Shown: piece by piece, positions 1-7,674 of the stretch | Numbering within the stretch: position 1 is the first letter of the stretch | Layout: every line of letters starts with the position of its first letter | Origin: Lachnospiraceae bacterium UBA1721 | GTDB taxonomy: Bacteria; Bacillota; Clostridia; Lachnospirales; Lachnospiraceae | Length of the DNA stretch: 13,682 nt | Reading direction: 5' to 3' | Assembly (NCBI GenBank): GCA_002317155.1 | Contig: DCIR01000023.1 | Coordinates: 7,672 to 21,353, forward strand | Notes under the pieces: generated by a model | Seen by the model: only the letters and a program-made list of their open reading frames with translations | Databases searched by the model: none | What the model was told of the DNA's origin: nothing | Translations under genes and position numbers: made by a program

Positions 1-70
1 TTTTTATGTGCATTACCGGTACAATACAATATAAACATTCGGATGTTGATGCTCTATTTTATAAGTAATA

Positions 71-99
71 TTGATATAGCGTGATTTAGATTATATTTA
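71..99 (+). promoter_or_regulatory. Possible promoter of the GGDEF gene
   Basis: TTGATA at 71-76 and TATTTA at 94-99 are separated by 17 bases. This would give a leader of roughly 55 bases before the ATG at 161. The region is very AT-rich, so chance matches are common. The rest of 1-160 shows only a 5-bp inverted repeat at 34-47 (AACAT, loop TCGG, ATGTT) and no recognisable riboswitch. Confidence 0.3.
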
Positions 100-160
100 C
101 TATAAATATGGTGTTTGGTAATATATACTTGGGTGAAATTAATAGAAATGGACTGATTAT

Positions 161-1714
161 ATGAATTTATTTATAGCGGGAACAGATTTTGCGTGTGCAT
201 TAATTTCAATAGTAATACTATGTGCGATACTGTCAACCAAGGAGCAAAAGAAAAAGAAAAATAGGCCTTTGATTTGGGGAATTATATTCCTTGTCTTTTT
301 TAGTGTGGCAGATGGTACGTCATTTATTATGGATGATTTTAGGGGAAATGATGTAATTCTTTTTTACACTAACCTATTCTCATATATAGGTGCAGATTTT
401 ATTATTACGGCATTTGTGTATTATATTACAGAGCGAATTAGAGAAAAATGTGACTTTTCAAAGGTATATGCCAGAATCGTTTTTGCTGTGGCATTTCTTG
501 ATGTGCTGTATGTTGTATATGGGGCGTATAGCGGTGCCTTGTATCGAATCGAAAATGGAAAAACTGTATATGGCGTATTGAATAATTATCTTGGAATAGC
601 ACAGTTTGTTGTTGTCGTATATTTCCTATGTGTTGTCTTTATTCATAGAAAGCACCTAGAAAAGAAATTTGTCATATCGGTAGCCTTATATTTTCTACCA
701 CCAATTATTGCAATGATAATAGTACTCATAAATGAACAGCTGATTTTTACTTATGTTGCTGCTCTTGTTGCATTTTTGATTGTATATGTAGTTGTTATCC
801 AAGAGGACTTACATGCAAGCATTATCGGTGAGAAAATTATGCGTAAAGCATCAATTACAGATGGACTTACGGGAGTATTAAATCGAAAAGCTTATTCAGA
901 GGATGTGGCACTATTTGATGGCCAGTATCCAAGTGATCTTGTATATATGTCATTAGATGTTAATGGTCTTAAGGTAGTTAACGATTCACTTGGCCATGAA
1001 GCTGGAGATGAAATTATTTTAGGTGCATCACAGTGCATGCAAAAATGCTTCAGTCCATATGGTAAGATATATAGAATGGGTGGTGATGAGTTCACTATCA
1101 TTTTACATATCGATAAACATGATTTAGAGACAATATTTTCCGAATTTGAGAATGAAGTAAAGAATTGGAAAGGTAAGTTAGTAGATAGTCTTTCTGTGTC
1201 TTTTGGATATGTAACGGCAGAGGAAGTACAGGGACTATCAATTTTTGAAGTTGCTTCGCTTGCTGATAAGCATATGTATGAAACTAAATCTGCATATTAC
1301 AAGAAAAAAGGTATAGACAGAAGAGGACAAGCTGATGCTCACAGGGCACTATGTAATCTTTATACAAAGATTCTTAAGATAAACATTACAGATGATACGT
1401 ACTCAATTGTAAATATGGATGTATCAGAGCAAACAAAGGAAAAAGGATTTGCAAAGAGTAGTATTTCGGAATGGTTGCGTTCATTTGGTGAATCAGGACA
1501 AGTTCACGAAGATGACCTAGTTAAATATTTAGAAAAAACTGATTTGAAATATTTAAGAAAATATTTTAATGAAGGTAAAACATCTATTAGTATTCAATAC
1601 AGAAGAAAATATTCTGATGGCTTTAAGCAAGTTGCAATGGATATGATACCTGCAGATGATTATTCCGCTGAAAATCAAACATTGTTCTTGTATGTCAAAA
1701 ATTTTGAAATGTAG
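161..1714 (+). CDS. Membrane-bound GGDEF protein, putative diguanylate cyclase
   Basis: Probably makes cyclic di-GMP from two GTP at the cytoplasmic membrane. Residues 1-215 hold about six or seven hydrophobic segments (near 8-24, 37-50, 66-90, 104-122, 143-161, 169-190, 195-213), a likely membrane sensor. The GGDEF domain covers about 228-385. It begins with DGLTGVLNRKAY (234-245), has the metal-binding Asp in SLDVNGLKVVND (D266), and the intact active-site loop GGDEF at 307-311. The product-inhibition I-site (RxxD starting nine residues before the loop) is absent; SPYG stands there. Residues 390-517 form an extra C-terminal domain I cannot name with confidence; the end (YRRKYSDGF ... FLYVKNFEM) resembles a PAS-like beta-sheet. 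The start is ATG with only a weak GGA eight bases upstream. Base composition is more AT-rich than the other genes here. The gene stands alone and converges on the GH120 gene. Cyclase identity is well supported; activity is inferred from the intact motif. Confidence 0.9.
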   Translation: MNLFIAGTDFACALISIVILCAILSTKEQKKKKNRPLIWGIIFLVFFSVADGTSFIMDDFRGNDVILFYTNLFSYIGADFIITAFVYYITERIREKCDFSKVYARIVFAVAFLDVLYVVYGAYSGALYRIENGKTVYGVLNNYLGIAQFVVVVYFLCVVFIHRKHLEKKFVISVALYFLPPIIAMIIVLINEQLIFTYVAALVAFLIVYVVVIQEDLHASIIGEKIMRKASITDGLTGVLNRKAYSEDVALFDGQYPSDLVYMSLDVNGLKVVNDSLGHEAGDEIILGASQCMQKCFSPYGKIYRMGGDEFTIILHIDKHDLETIFSEFENEVKNWKGKLVDSLSVSFGYVTAEEVQGLSIFEVASLADKHMYETKSAYYKKKGIDRRGQADAHRALCNLYTKILKINITDDTYSIVNMDVSEQTKEKGFAKSSISEWLRSFGESGQVHEDDLVKYLEKTDLKYLRKYFNEGKTSISIQYRRKYSDGFKQVAMDMIPADDYSAENQTLFLYVKNFEM

Positions 1715-1775
1715 GAAACCAGAGCGAACACGAAATTGAAGTTTAGTATATAGACACACTTTTGTAAAAAGGGAG

Positions 1776-1815
1776 TTATTTAATAAGAAATTCTTCTGTA
1801 TTTCTTATTAAATAA
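1776..1815. repeat. Perfect 16-bp AT-rich inverted repeat
   Basis: Bases 1776-1791 (TTATTTAATAAGAAAT) are exactly complementary to 1800-1815, leaving an 8-base loop. It directly precedes, and shares one base with, the GC-rich hairpin at 1815-1845. In an RNA from either direction it would fold into a long AU stem. It may reinforce termination or protect the 3' end of the GGDEF message; this role is inferred. Confidence 0.7.
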
Positions 1816-1845
1816 AAAGCGCGGCAGATCAACTGTCGCGCTTTT
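1815..1845. terminator. Bidirectional rho-independent terminator between GGDEF and GH120 genes
   Basis: AAAAGCGCGGCAG (1815-1827) pairs with CTGTCGCGCTTTT (1833-1845) across a 5-base loop, with a single G-T wobble. The GC core is flanked by A runs on one side and T runs on the other, so it can end transcripts from both strands. It lies between the two convergent stop codons (1714 and 1866), where such a terminator is expected. Confidence 0.85.
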
Positions 1846-1865
1846 GTGCTTATTTGATTATACAC

Positions 1866-3902
1866 TTATTCGATTGCGAGCTTATTAAATACTACATACT
1901 CGCCTGCTTCATTGCCGGGATTGCATGCAGCGAAGGGTCCGGGAACAATATTAAGTCCACGCTTGTTACCTGCATAGTCCTCATTGAGGGTGATAGGTGT
2001 TCCGTCAGGATTCTCATATCTCTCGTCGGGCTCAAATGCTTTGCCGAGGACATCACTGTCAATCTGAGTAACCTTAAAGTCCTTGATAAGGTCATATGCA
2101 TTTGTCTTTAAGATGCACTTATCGCCATCACAGCAAAGCTCAATCTTAACCTCATCAGCAGATACCAGCTTATTCTTTTCCTTATCAAAAGCCTGAGCTC
2201 CGGCAAAATATGCATTACCGTCAATCCATACAGGAAGATGTCCGAAGTGACCGGTTGCAAGCTTACCCATGTCAGGTCTTCTCTTGCCAAGGTCAAAAAG
2301 CTCAATCCAATCCTCATAAACAGGGTACTCATTCCATACGTGTGTACCAACCTCAAAGTTGTTGGCATTTCTGCTCATATCCCAGCCCTCAAGGAAATCA
2401 TCGGGTACAGGGAATCTCTGAGTGAATATATTATTGTAGAATCTGTTGTCACCGTGAAGGATGGTCATAAATCCTGCAACTTCAGTTCTGTGAGGAATGT
2501 GATAAGGAGTGTATCTGGGCTCGCGCTGTCCGTTGATTACACTGTCAACTCCCCAACCTACCATTGTGTATGAACCGCACACAAGGTTATGTACCATTGC
2601 AACGCCTTCAGTAGGGATACGAAGTGCACACTCTGACAGAAGAATATTATTATCAATAAGAATAGGTCCGTGACCAACCTCTACGAAAAGGTCCTGGTTA
2701 AAGTTATCGGGCTTAAGCTTGATATGTGCCGGAGGCTGGTTGTCATGAAGAAGGTTGCCGGTAATTCTGGTTCCCTGTGCCTCCCAGTCAGTCCAAATAC
2801 CCATCCATGTGTGATGAATATGATTTCTTCTGAATGTAACATCAATCGCTGCATGGAACTTGATACCCGCAATCTCTGCGCCACCAAGCTGCTGCATGCA
2901 GTTAATGTGGTGAATATGACAATCCTCGATAGTAGAGAATACGCAGCCCATTCTTCCAACGATACCGGTCTGCTCACAGTGGTGGATATGGCAACGTCTT
3001 ACAATGTGAGAACCAACTGTCTCCTTGGTCCATCCGTCATACTGAGCACGGCATACAGCATCTCTTTCCATCTGTGTAGGGCTCTTAACATGATTATGGA
3101 AGAAGAAATTATCATTATTTTCCTGAGAATAGTTACCGAATGAAATACCGCAGCACTTAGATCCGGAAATATCACAATCCTCGATTATCCATCCCTTTGA
3201 CCAGTGAGCGCCGATCATACCGTCCTGATATGCAGCGGGAGGTGCCCATGTGGTTGCTGCCTTACATACATTAAAGCCGGAAAGTGTAATATATCCGATG
3301 TACTTTTCTGTAGGCATAAAGCAGTTTCTTCTTACAGCAATCTCTACCTTATTCTTGGCAGGATCAAGGTCCTGGAAGTTAGCATAGATTACGGTCTCAT
3401 TCTTTTCCTTATCCTGCTCACAATACCACTTATAAATAGAAAACTCAGGCTCCCAGCTTCCCTCGAATCTCTCACCCTTGATACACTCTTCAAGAGTAGC
3501 TGCCTCGTAGAACATTCTGTCATTTACATATACAGAACCGGTGTGCATATGGTTGTCGGCAAAATACCAGTCACCCTCAACCTCCTGAATATAGGGATTG
3601 TACGCACCGAATATACTGTTATGTACTCTGGTCACATACGTAGTCCCCTCTACAAGTGTCCAATCATCAGCAATCTCAGCACCGGTGATAACTGCTCCCA
3701 ATGGTTCGATTGAGCGATACACAATTCTGGCATCCTCTCGTCCGGCATTCTTGGGATTGATGTACTCTCTGTACACACCGGGTGCTACCAGCACTTCATC
3801 TCCGGGCATGGCAATTCTTGCCGCCTCGTTAATTGTTTTGAAGGGTGACAGTTTGGAACCGTTACCGCTTCTGCATGCATTCACATCTACATAAATCTGC
3901 AT
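1866..3902 (-). CDS. GH120 family beta-xylosidase (parallel beta-helix glycosidase)
   Basis: Predicted to release xylose from xylo-oligosaccharides. From memory, the 678-residue protein aligns along its length with Thermoanaerobacterium XylC, the GH120 type enzyme: an opening YVDVNACRSGNGSKLSPF with a beta-helix N-terminal rung, then WAPPAAYQDG (219-228), WSKGWIIED (234-242), EIAGIKFHAAIDV (343-355) and a C-terminal sheet domain (about 575-660). XylC's reported catalytic pair (D382 nucleophile, E405 acid/base) corresponds to D372 in TDWEAQGTR and E408 in FVEVGHGP. The stretch between the two is about 13 residues longer here. There is no signal peptide, and cysteines are frequent, so a cytoplasmic enzyme acting on imported oligosaccharides is likely. 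The start ATG has a strong AGGGGG site at 3910-3915. It lies 153 bases downstream of the exporter operon with no clear terminator between, so some read-through is possible. Substrate preference within GH120 is inferred. Confidence 0.88.
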   Translation of the reverse strand: MQIYVDVNACRSGNGSKLSPFKTINEAARIAMPGDEVLVAPGVYREYINPKNAGREDARIVYRSIEPLGAVITGAEIADDWTLVEGTTYVTRVHNSIFGAYNPYIQEVEGDWYFADNHMHTGSVYVNDRMFYEAATLEECIKGERFEGSWEPEFSIYKWYCEQDKEKNETVIYANFQDLDPAKNKVEIAVRRNCFMPTEKYIGYITLSGFNVCKAATTWAPPAAYQDGMIGAHWSKGWIIEDCDISGSKCCGISFGNYSQENNDNFFFHNHVKSPTQMERDAVCRAQYDGWTKETVGSHIVRRCHIHHCEQTGIVGRMGCVFSTIEDCHIHHINCMQQLGGAEIAGIKFHAAIDVTFRRNHIHHTWMGIWTDWEAQGTRITGNLLHDNQPPAHIKLKPDNFNQDLFVEVGHGPILIDNNILLSECALRIPTEGVAMVHNLVCGSYTMVGWGVDSVINGQREPRYTPYHIPHRTEVAGFMTILHGDNRFYNNIFTQRFPVPDDFLEGWDMSRNANNFEVGTHVWNEYPVYEDWIELFDLGKRRPDMGKLATGHFGHLPVWIDGNAYFAGAQAFDKEKNKLVSADEVKIELCCDGDKCILKTNAYDLIKDFKVTQIDSDVLGKAFEPDERYENPDGTPITLNEDYAGNKRGLNIVPGPFAACNPGNEAGEYVVFNKLAIE

Positions 3903-3909
3903 TACTTTA

Positions 3910-3915
3910 CCCCCT
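3910..3915 (-). promoter_or_regulatory. Ribosome binding site of the GH120 gene
   Basis: AGGGGG on the minus strand lies seven bases before the ATG at 3902. It supports this start. No convincing -35/-10 pair was found in 3903-4055 on the minus strand; the best -10-like strings (GATAAT, TAAAAT) lack a matching -35. Confidence 0.65.
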
Positions 3916-3931
3916 GAAAATTTTTCATTTT

Positions 3932-4033
3932 AGTATTATTTATGCTTTTGCTTCTCTATTATTATCTTTTGGTTTCAAGAATTCTACGCATTTCTTTCGC
4001 AAATATTTGAAAATAAACCAATGTTCACAGCCA
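3932..4033 (+). pseudogene. Probable decayed C-terminal HTH fragment of an AraC-family regulator
   Basis: The plus strand in the gap upstream of the GH120 gene translates to about 34 residues that match the second helix-turn-helix of AraC/XylS regulators. It reads IYAFASLL, a 3-residue interruption, then GFKNSTHFFRKYLK and a CS followed by Gln where the family has Ser-Pro. The family pattern is roughly I-x-x-I-A-x-x-x-GF-x-(N/D)-x-S-x-F-x-R-x-F-K-K-x-x-G-x-SP. No start codon, DNA-binding first helix-turn-helix or sensor domain is present: the upstream part of the frame is antisense to the GH120 gene, and no stop follows where the regulator should end. It is therefore a remnant, not a working gene. 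AraC regulators commonly sit beside glycosidase genes. A chance match cannot be excluded. Confidence 0.4.
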
Positions 4034-4055
4034 GCGCCTGTCTCGTGCATCAAAA

Positions 4056-5882
4056 TCACATACTCTTCGATGCCTTCCAGGTCTCGAGCTCCTCGAACTG
4101 TCTCATGTAAAGGTTGTAATACTCGCCCTTTTTCTTCATCAGTTCCTTATGATTACCGCGCTCAACAATTTTACCATCCGCCACCACAAGTATAGTATCT
4201 GCTCCGACAACGGTAGACAATCTGTGCGCGATAATAAATGAAGTTCTCTCCTCAGTTACTGTTGCTATTGCCTGCTGAACAGCACTCTCGGTGACAGAAT
4301 CCACTGAACTGGTAGCCTCATCCAGGATAAGTATCTTAGGATCTGCAAGCAGTGCTCTTGCTATCGACAAAATCTGTTTTTCACCGGTTGACAAGAAGTC
4401 TCCGCCCTCACCAAGTTCGGTATCCAATCCATTCTCAAGCTTGCCAAGAATTCTGTCTGCCCCCACTTTGTTCAAAGCATCCATTATCTCTTCTTCTGTA
4501 GCATTCTCCTTGCCGTATATTAGATTATCTCTCACCGTGCCCGAGAATAAATACGGAGTCTGAAGCACATATCCTATATTACTGTGGAGCCACTTAAGCG
4601 ATCTCTCCTTGGCGTCACGACCATCAATCAGGACCTGTCCACTGGTCGGCTCGAAGAAACGGCACACGAGATTTACAAGTGTGGACTTACCTGCACCTGT
4701 CTCACCTACTATGGCTACGCTCTGTCCCTTTTGTACCTTGAGATTAAAATTATCAAGTACTATCTCTTCACCATCAGGATACTTAAAGGTAACATTCTTA
4801 AATTCTACATCGCCATTAAGTTCCTCAAAGTTCTCATACTTTGGATTAAAGGAGTCACCATATTTTTCTAATACTTCAGGCGAGTCATATACCTCACCCA
4901 CAGTATTCACCAGTTCCATATAGCGTTCGATGTTTACGCCGACAGCAATCATTCTGCTGATTGAGTTAATAATAAACTGTATCGGCTCAAGCATTCCCAA
5001 CGCATATGACATAAATACCGACAGAGTACCTATTTCAATCAGCCCCTCAACAGTAAGCTCGCCGCCTCTCCACAATATAAGTGCCAGCGCTATTGTAGAG
5101 AGCATTGTCATTAATGAAGTAAACAATGCACTGTGATGAGTCGTTTTGATGCTCTTTTTATACATCTTATCGGTATCATTCTTAAATTCCCGATTAATCT
5201 TATCTGCAATCGCCAGCGTTTTTATCGATTTAACGCCGGTGATTCCTTCATTAATATCAGATGTGATCTGAGAATTAAGCTCTCGCATCTGGCGGTTATA
5301 ACCCACCAGTTTTTTCTGGAAAAGAGCTGTCACAAGTACCGCAATCGGAAGCAGCATAAGCAGGTACAGTGCCATTTTTGCATTGACCAAAAACATAACC
5401 ACCAGTGCCAGTATGACATAGCTTCCCCACCAGACAACATCCATCAGCTGCCACGCTACGAGCTCACCGATTTTACCGGTATCACTCATTACTCTCGCAT
5501 GAATATAGCCGACATTATTTCTGTTAAAATACGAAAGCGACACCTGCTGTAAATGAGAAAAAGCACCATTTCTTAGGTCTCGGTCCATATAGAGCTCCAG
5601 CTTAGCACAGAGCATTACGTTAATATAGTTAATAATGCACTGCACAACTGTAATCAGTACATAACCGGCTATAAACCATCCAATGGTATCGAGCGTTTTT
5701 TCACCCACGAAATGGGTGATGGCATATTTATTAAAAAGCGGATAGACAGCATCGAATACGCTGTACACAATGCCTGCTATTATCATGCCTATAAACATGC
5801 CTTTGTATTTTTTTATAAACGGCCATAATTTAGGCAACCCAAACAAGGGAAGCCTGACTGTTTTTTCTTTATTCTCCATCAT
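4056..5882 (-). CDS. ABC multidrug-type exporter half-transporter, subunit with intact catalytic glutamate
   Basis: A 608-residue fused membrane/ATPase half-transporter of the MsbA/LmrA class, acting in the cytoplasmic membrane. Six membrane segments lie near 28-48, 66-90, 146-165, 168-187, 252-272 and 284-305. The ATPase domain has Walker A GETGAGKS (393-400), Q-loop Q441, Walker B ILILDE (517-522) with the catalytic E522, and switch H553. Its signature is degenerate: LSTGE (497-501) instead of LSGGQ. The partner gene at 5879-7663 has the opposite defect, so the two should form a heterodimer with one active ATP site, as known for TM287/288 and BmrCD. The start codons ATGATG overlap the partner's TGA; the second ATG (5879) has better spacing (7 bases) from the AGAGG at 5887-5891 than the first (4 bases), so the protein may begin one residue later. 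Substrate is unknown. The gene ends the operon and no clear terminator follows. Confidence 0.92.
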   Translation of the reverse strand: MMENKEKTVRLPLFGLPKLWPFIKKYKGMFIGMIIAGIVYSVFDAVYPLFNKYAITHFVGEKTLDTIGWFIAGYVLITVVQCIINYINVMLCAKLELYMDRDLRNGAFSHLQQVSLSYFNRNNVGYIHARVMSDTGKIGELVAWQLMDVVWWGSYVILALVVMFLVNAKMALYLLMLLPIAVLVTALFQKKLVGYNRQMRELNSQITSDINEGITGVKSIKTLAIADKINREFKNDTDKMYKKSIKTTHHSALFTSLMTMLSTIALALILWRGGELTVEGLIEIGTLSVFMSYALGMLEPIQFIINSISRMIAVGVNIERYMELVNTVGEVYDSPEVLEKYGDSFNPKYENFEELNGDVEFKNVTFKYPDGEEIVLDNFNLKVQKGQSVAIVGETGAGKSTLVNLVCRFFEPTSGQVLIDGRDAKERSLKWLHSNIGYVLQTPYLFSGTVRDNLIYGKENATEEEIMDALNKVGADRILGKLENGLDTELGEGGDFLSTGEKQILSIARALLADPKILILDEATSSVDSVTESAVQQAIATVTEERTSFIIAHRLSTVVGADTILVVADGKIVERGNHKELMKKKGEYYNLYMRQFEELETWKASKSM

Positions 5883-7663
5883 TCTTCCTCTTGCGCATTC
5901 TTTTGCAAATCGTAAATCCTGCTGTATATTCCGCCATGCATTACCAGCTCATCATGTCTACCGGATTCAACTACTTTACCGCCATCAAACACATAAATAT
6001 TATCTGCTCCCATAATAGTCGTAATCTTATGCGATATTATGATTACAGTCGCATCTTTACTGGCTTCCTTGAGACCCTTTCTGATTGCCGCATCGATTTT
6101 GGCATCCACTGCAGACAACGAATCATCAAAAATCATTATTTCAGGCTGTCTGATAAGCATCTGTGCGATAGCTGCCCTCTGCTTCTGTCCACCCGACAGT
6201 GTGACACCCTTTTCACCTACATAGGTATCAAAGCCATCCTTGAACTTACTGATAGAGTGCTTTAGGCTGGCAGTCTCAACCGCACTGTCAAGCTGCTCAT
6301 CTGAAGCCTCATCATTTGCTATTTTTATATTATCCTTAAGACTTCTTGAAAAAAGATATGGCTCCTGCAGTACAAATCCTATATTTTTTCTAAGCTCACT
6401 TTTCTTTATCTTGGATATATCCACACCATTGATGGAAATACTTCCACCTGACAGCTCGTACAGACTGTCAAGAAGCAGCATAAGTGTTGATTTACCTGAT
6501 CCTGTACCGCCGAGTATACCGATAGTCTCTCCCTTATGTATTGTCATGCTTACGTCATCAAGGACTGTCGACTTATCATAAGCAAACTTAAGATTTTTAA
6601 TCTCTATATCGCCATATCCCGGGAAATCCACCGCATCAGGAGCATCCTTTTCAGCCTCAGACTCGATGATATATCTAAGTCTGTCGATTGATACACCGGA
6701 CTTACTCATTTCCGAGATAACTCTTCCAAGCTCCATGATTGGCTGAATAATCAGCATGTTATAAGCAATAAATGAAACAAACTCTCCGGGAGATATTTTC
6801 CCGCTGATAGTAAAATAAGAACCAAGTGCCAGAATCGCAACAGTCTGCATATGCTTAACAAAGTCACTTATAGTCCAAAACTTTGCGAGCAGACTCATCA
6901 TGCCTATCCAGTGATTGATGTAGATCTCATTTTTAGTCTCAAAACGATTTCTTTCATACATCTCACGGCCAAAGGCCCTCACCACTCTTACGCCCGCAAG
7001 ATTTTCCTGCGCTACTGCAGAAAGGCGACCTTCTTCTTCATCAACCTTTTCAAATTTAGCACCGATTTTACCGTGAAAAATAAGTGAATATACCACAACA
7101 ACCAATATGAAAAAGCACGCACACAAAGAAAGGAGCACATGTATTCTGAACATAAAATAGAGCGCAAATATAATCATTGCGACCATTCTGAACAGATTGA
7201 CAAGCTGCTCCTGTATGAAATTTCTGATCATATCTACATCGGAGGTACATCTTTGAATGATGTCTCCGGTCTTGTTAATATCATGCCATTTGTATGGAAG
7301 CTTTAATATGTGCTCAAACAGAGTATTTCTCATTCTGCGGGCAAGATTTTCTCCACCAAGCGAATTAAAAAGCCTGAACAGATATCTGCTCACCGCTCCC
7401 AATATTCCAAGCAAAATAATAACGATCGCAATCAGCCATAAGCGTGACAGCACATAATCTCTACCGCCAAGCTTATCGACAAACTGCAAAACCATGCCCG
7501 GCATTCCTTCTGTGTCGCCGACAATATAGTCTACGGTATATCCCATAACCTTGGGATTAACCATATCGAATATTACCTGTACGAACACAAATACAATTCC
7601 CAGAGCAAAAAAGCGTTTGCTTCCTTTCATAAAAAAAGAAAGCGTTTTAACTTTAGATTTCAT
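5879..7663 (-). CDS. ABC multidrug-type exporter half-transporter, subunit lacking catalytic glutamate
   Basis: A 594-residue half-transporter with six membrane segments (near 17-37, 75-97, 156-173, 176-196, 268-287, 294-314) and a C-terminal ATPase. Motifs are Walker A GGTGSGKS (385-392), Q-loop Q433, a canonical signature LSGGQ (489-493), Walker B IMIFDD (509-514) and switch H545. The residue after the Walker B Asp is D514, where an active site carries Glu. In a heterodimer its ATP site, closed by the partner's LSTGE, would be the degenerate one, while its LSGGQ completes the partner's active site. Start ATG at 7663 is preceded by AGAGG (7668-7672), which sits at the stop of the SCP2 gene only 11 bases away. 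The 3' end overlaps the next gene by 4 bases (ATGA), a sign of translational coupling and equal dosage. The transported compound cannot be read from the sequence. Confidence 0.92.
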   Translation of the reverse strand: MKSKVKTLSFFMKGSKRFFALGIVFVFVQVIFDMVNPKVMGYTVDYIVGDTEGMPGMVLQFVDKLGGRDYVLSRLWLIAIVIILLGILGAVSRYLFRLFNSLGGENLARRMRNTLFEHILKLPYKWHDINKTGDIIQRCTSDVDMIRNFIQEQLVNLFRMVAMIIFALYFMFRIHVLLSLCACFFILVVVVYSLIFHGKIGAKFEKVDEEEGRLSAVAQENLAGVRVVRAFGREMYERNRFETKNEIYINHWIGMMSLLAKFWTISDFVKHMQTVAILALGSYFTISGKISPGEFVSFIAYNMLIIQPIMELGRVISEMSKSGVSIDRLRYIIESEAEKDAPDAVDFPGYGDIEIKNLKFAYDKSTVLDDVSMTIHKGETIGILGGTGSGKSTLMLLLDSLYELSGGSISINGVDISKIKKSELRKNIGFVLQEPYLFSRSLKDNIKIANDEASDEQLDSAVETASLKHSISKFKDGFDTYVGEKGVTLSGGQKQRAAIAQMLIRQPEIMIFDDSLSAVDAKIDAAIRKGLKEASKDATVIIISHKITTIMGADNIYVFDGGKVVESGRHDELVMHGGIYSRIYDLQKNAQEEE

Positions 7664-7674
7664 GTATCCTCTTA

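Noticed and set aside
1..160. Possible c-di-GMP riboswitch before the GGDEF gene
   Set aside because: The region is AT-rich and contains none of the conserved GC-rich helices or loop sequences of the known c-di-GMP riboswitch classes; only a 5-bp hairpin is present.
3204..3713. Plus-strand open frame of 169 codons
   Set aside because: Fully antisense to the GH120 gene; no recognisable domain.
4000..4009. CAAATATTTG palindrome upstream of GH120
   Set aside because: A 10-bp AT-rich palindrome is expected by chance and is not placed relative to any clear promoter.
4010..4055. Terminator after the exporter operon
   Set aside because: Only a 4-bp ACAG/CTGT stem without a T run is visible; too weak to call.
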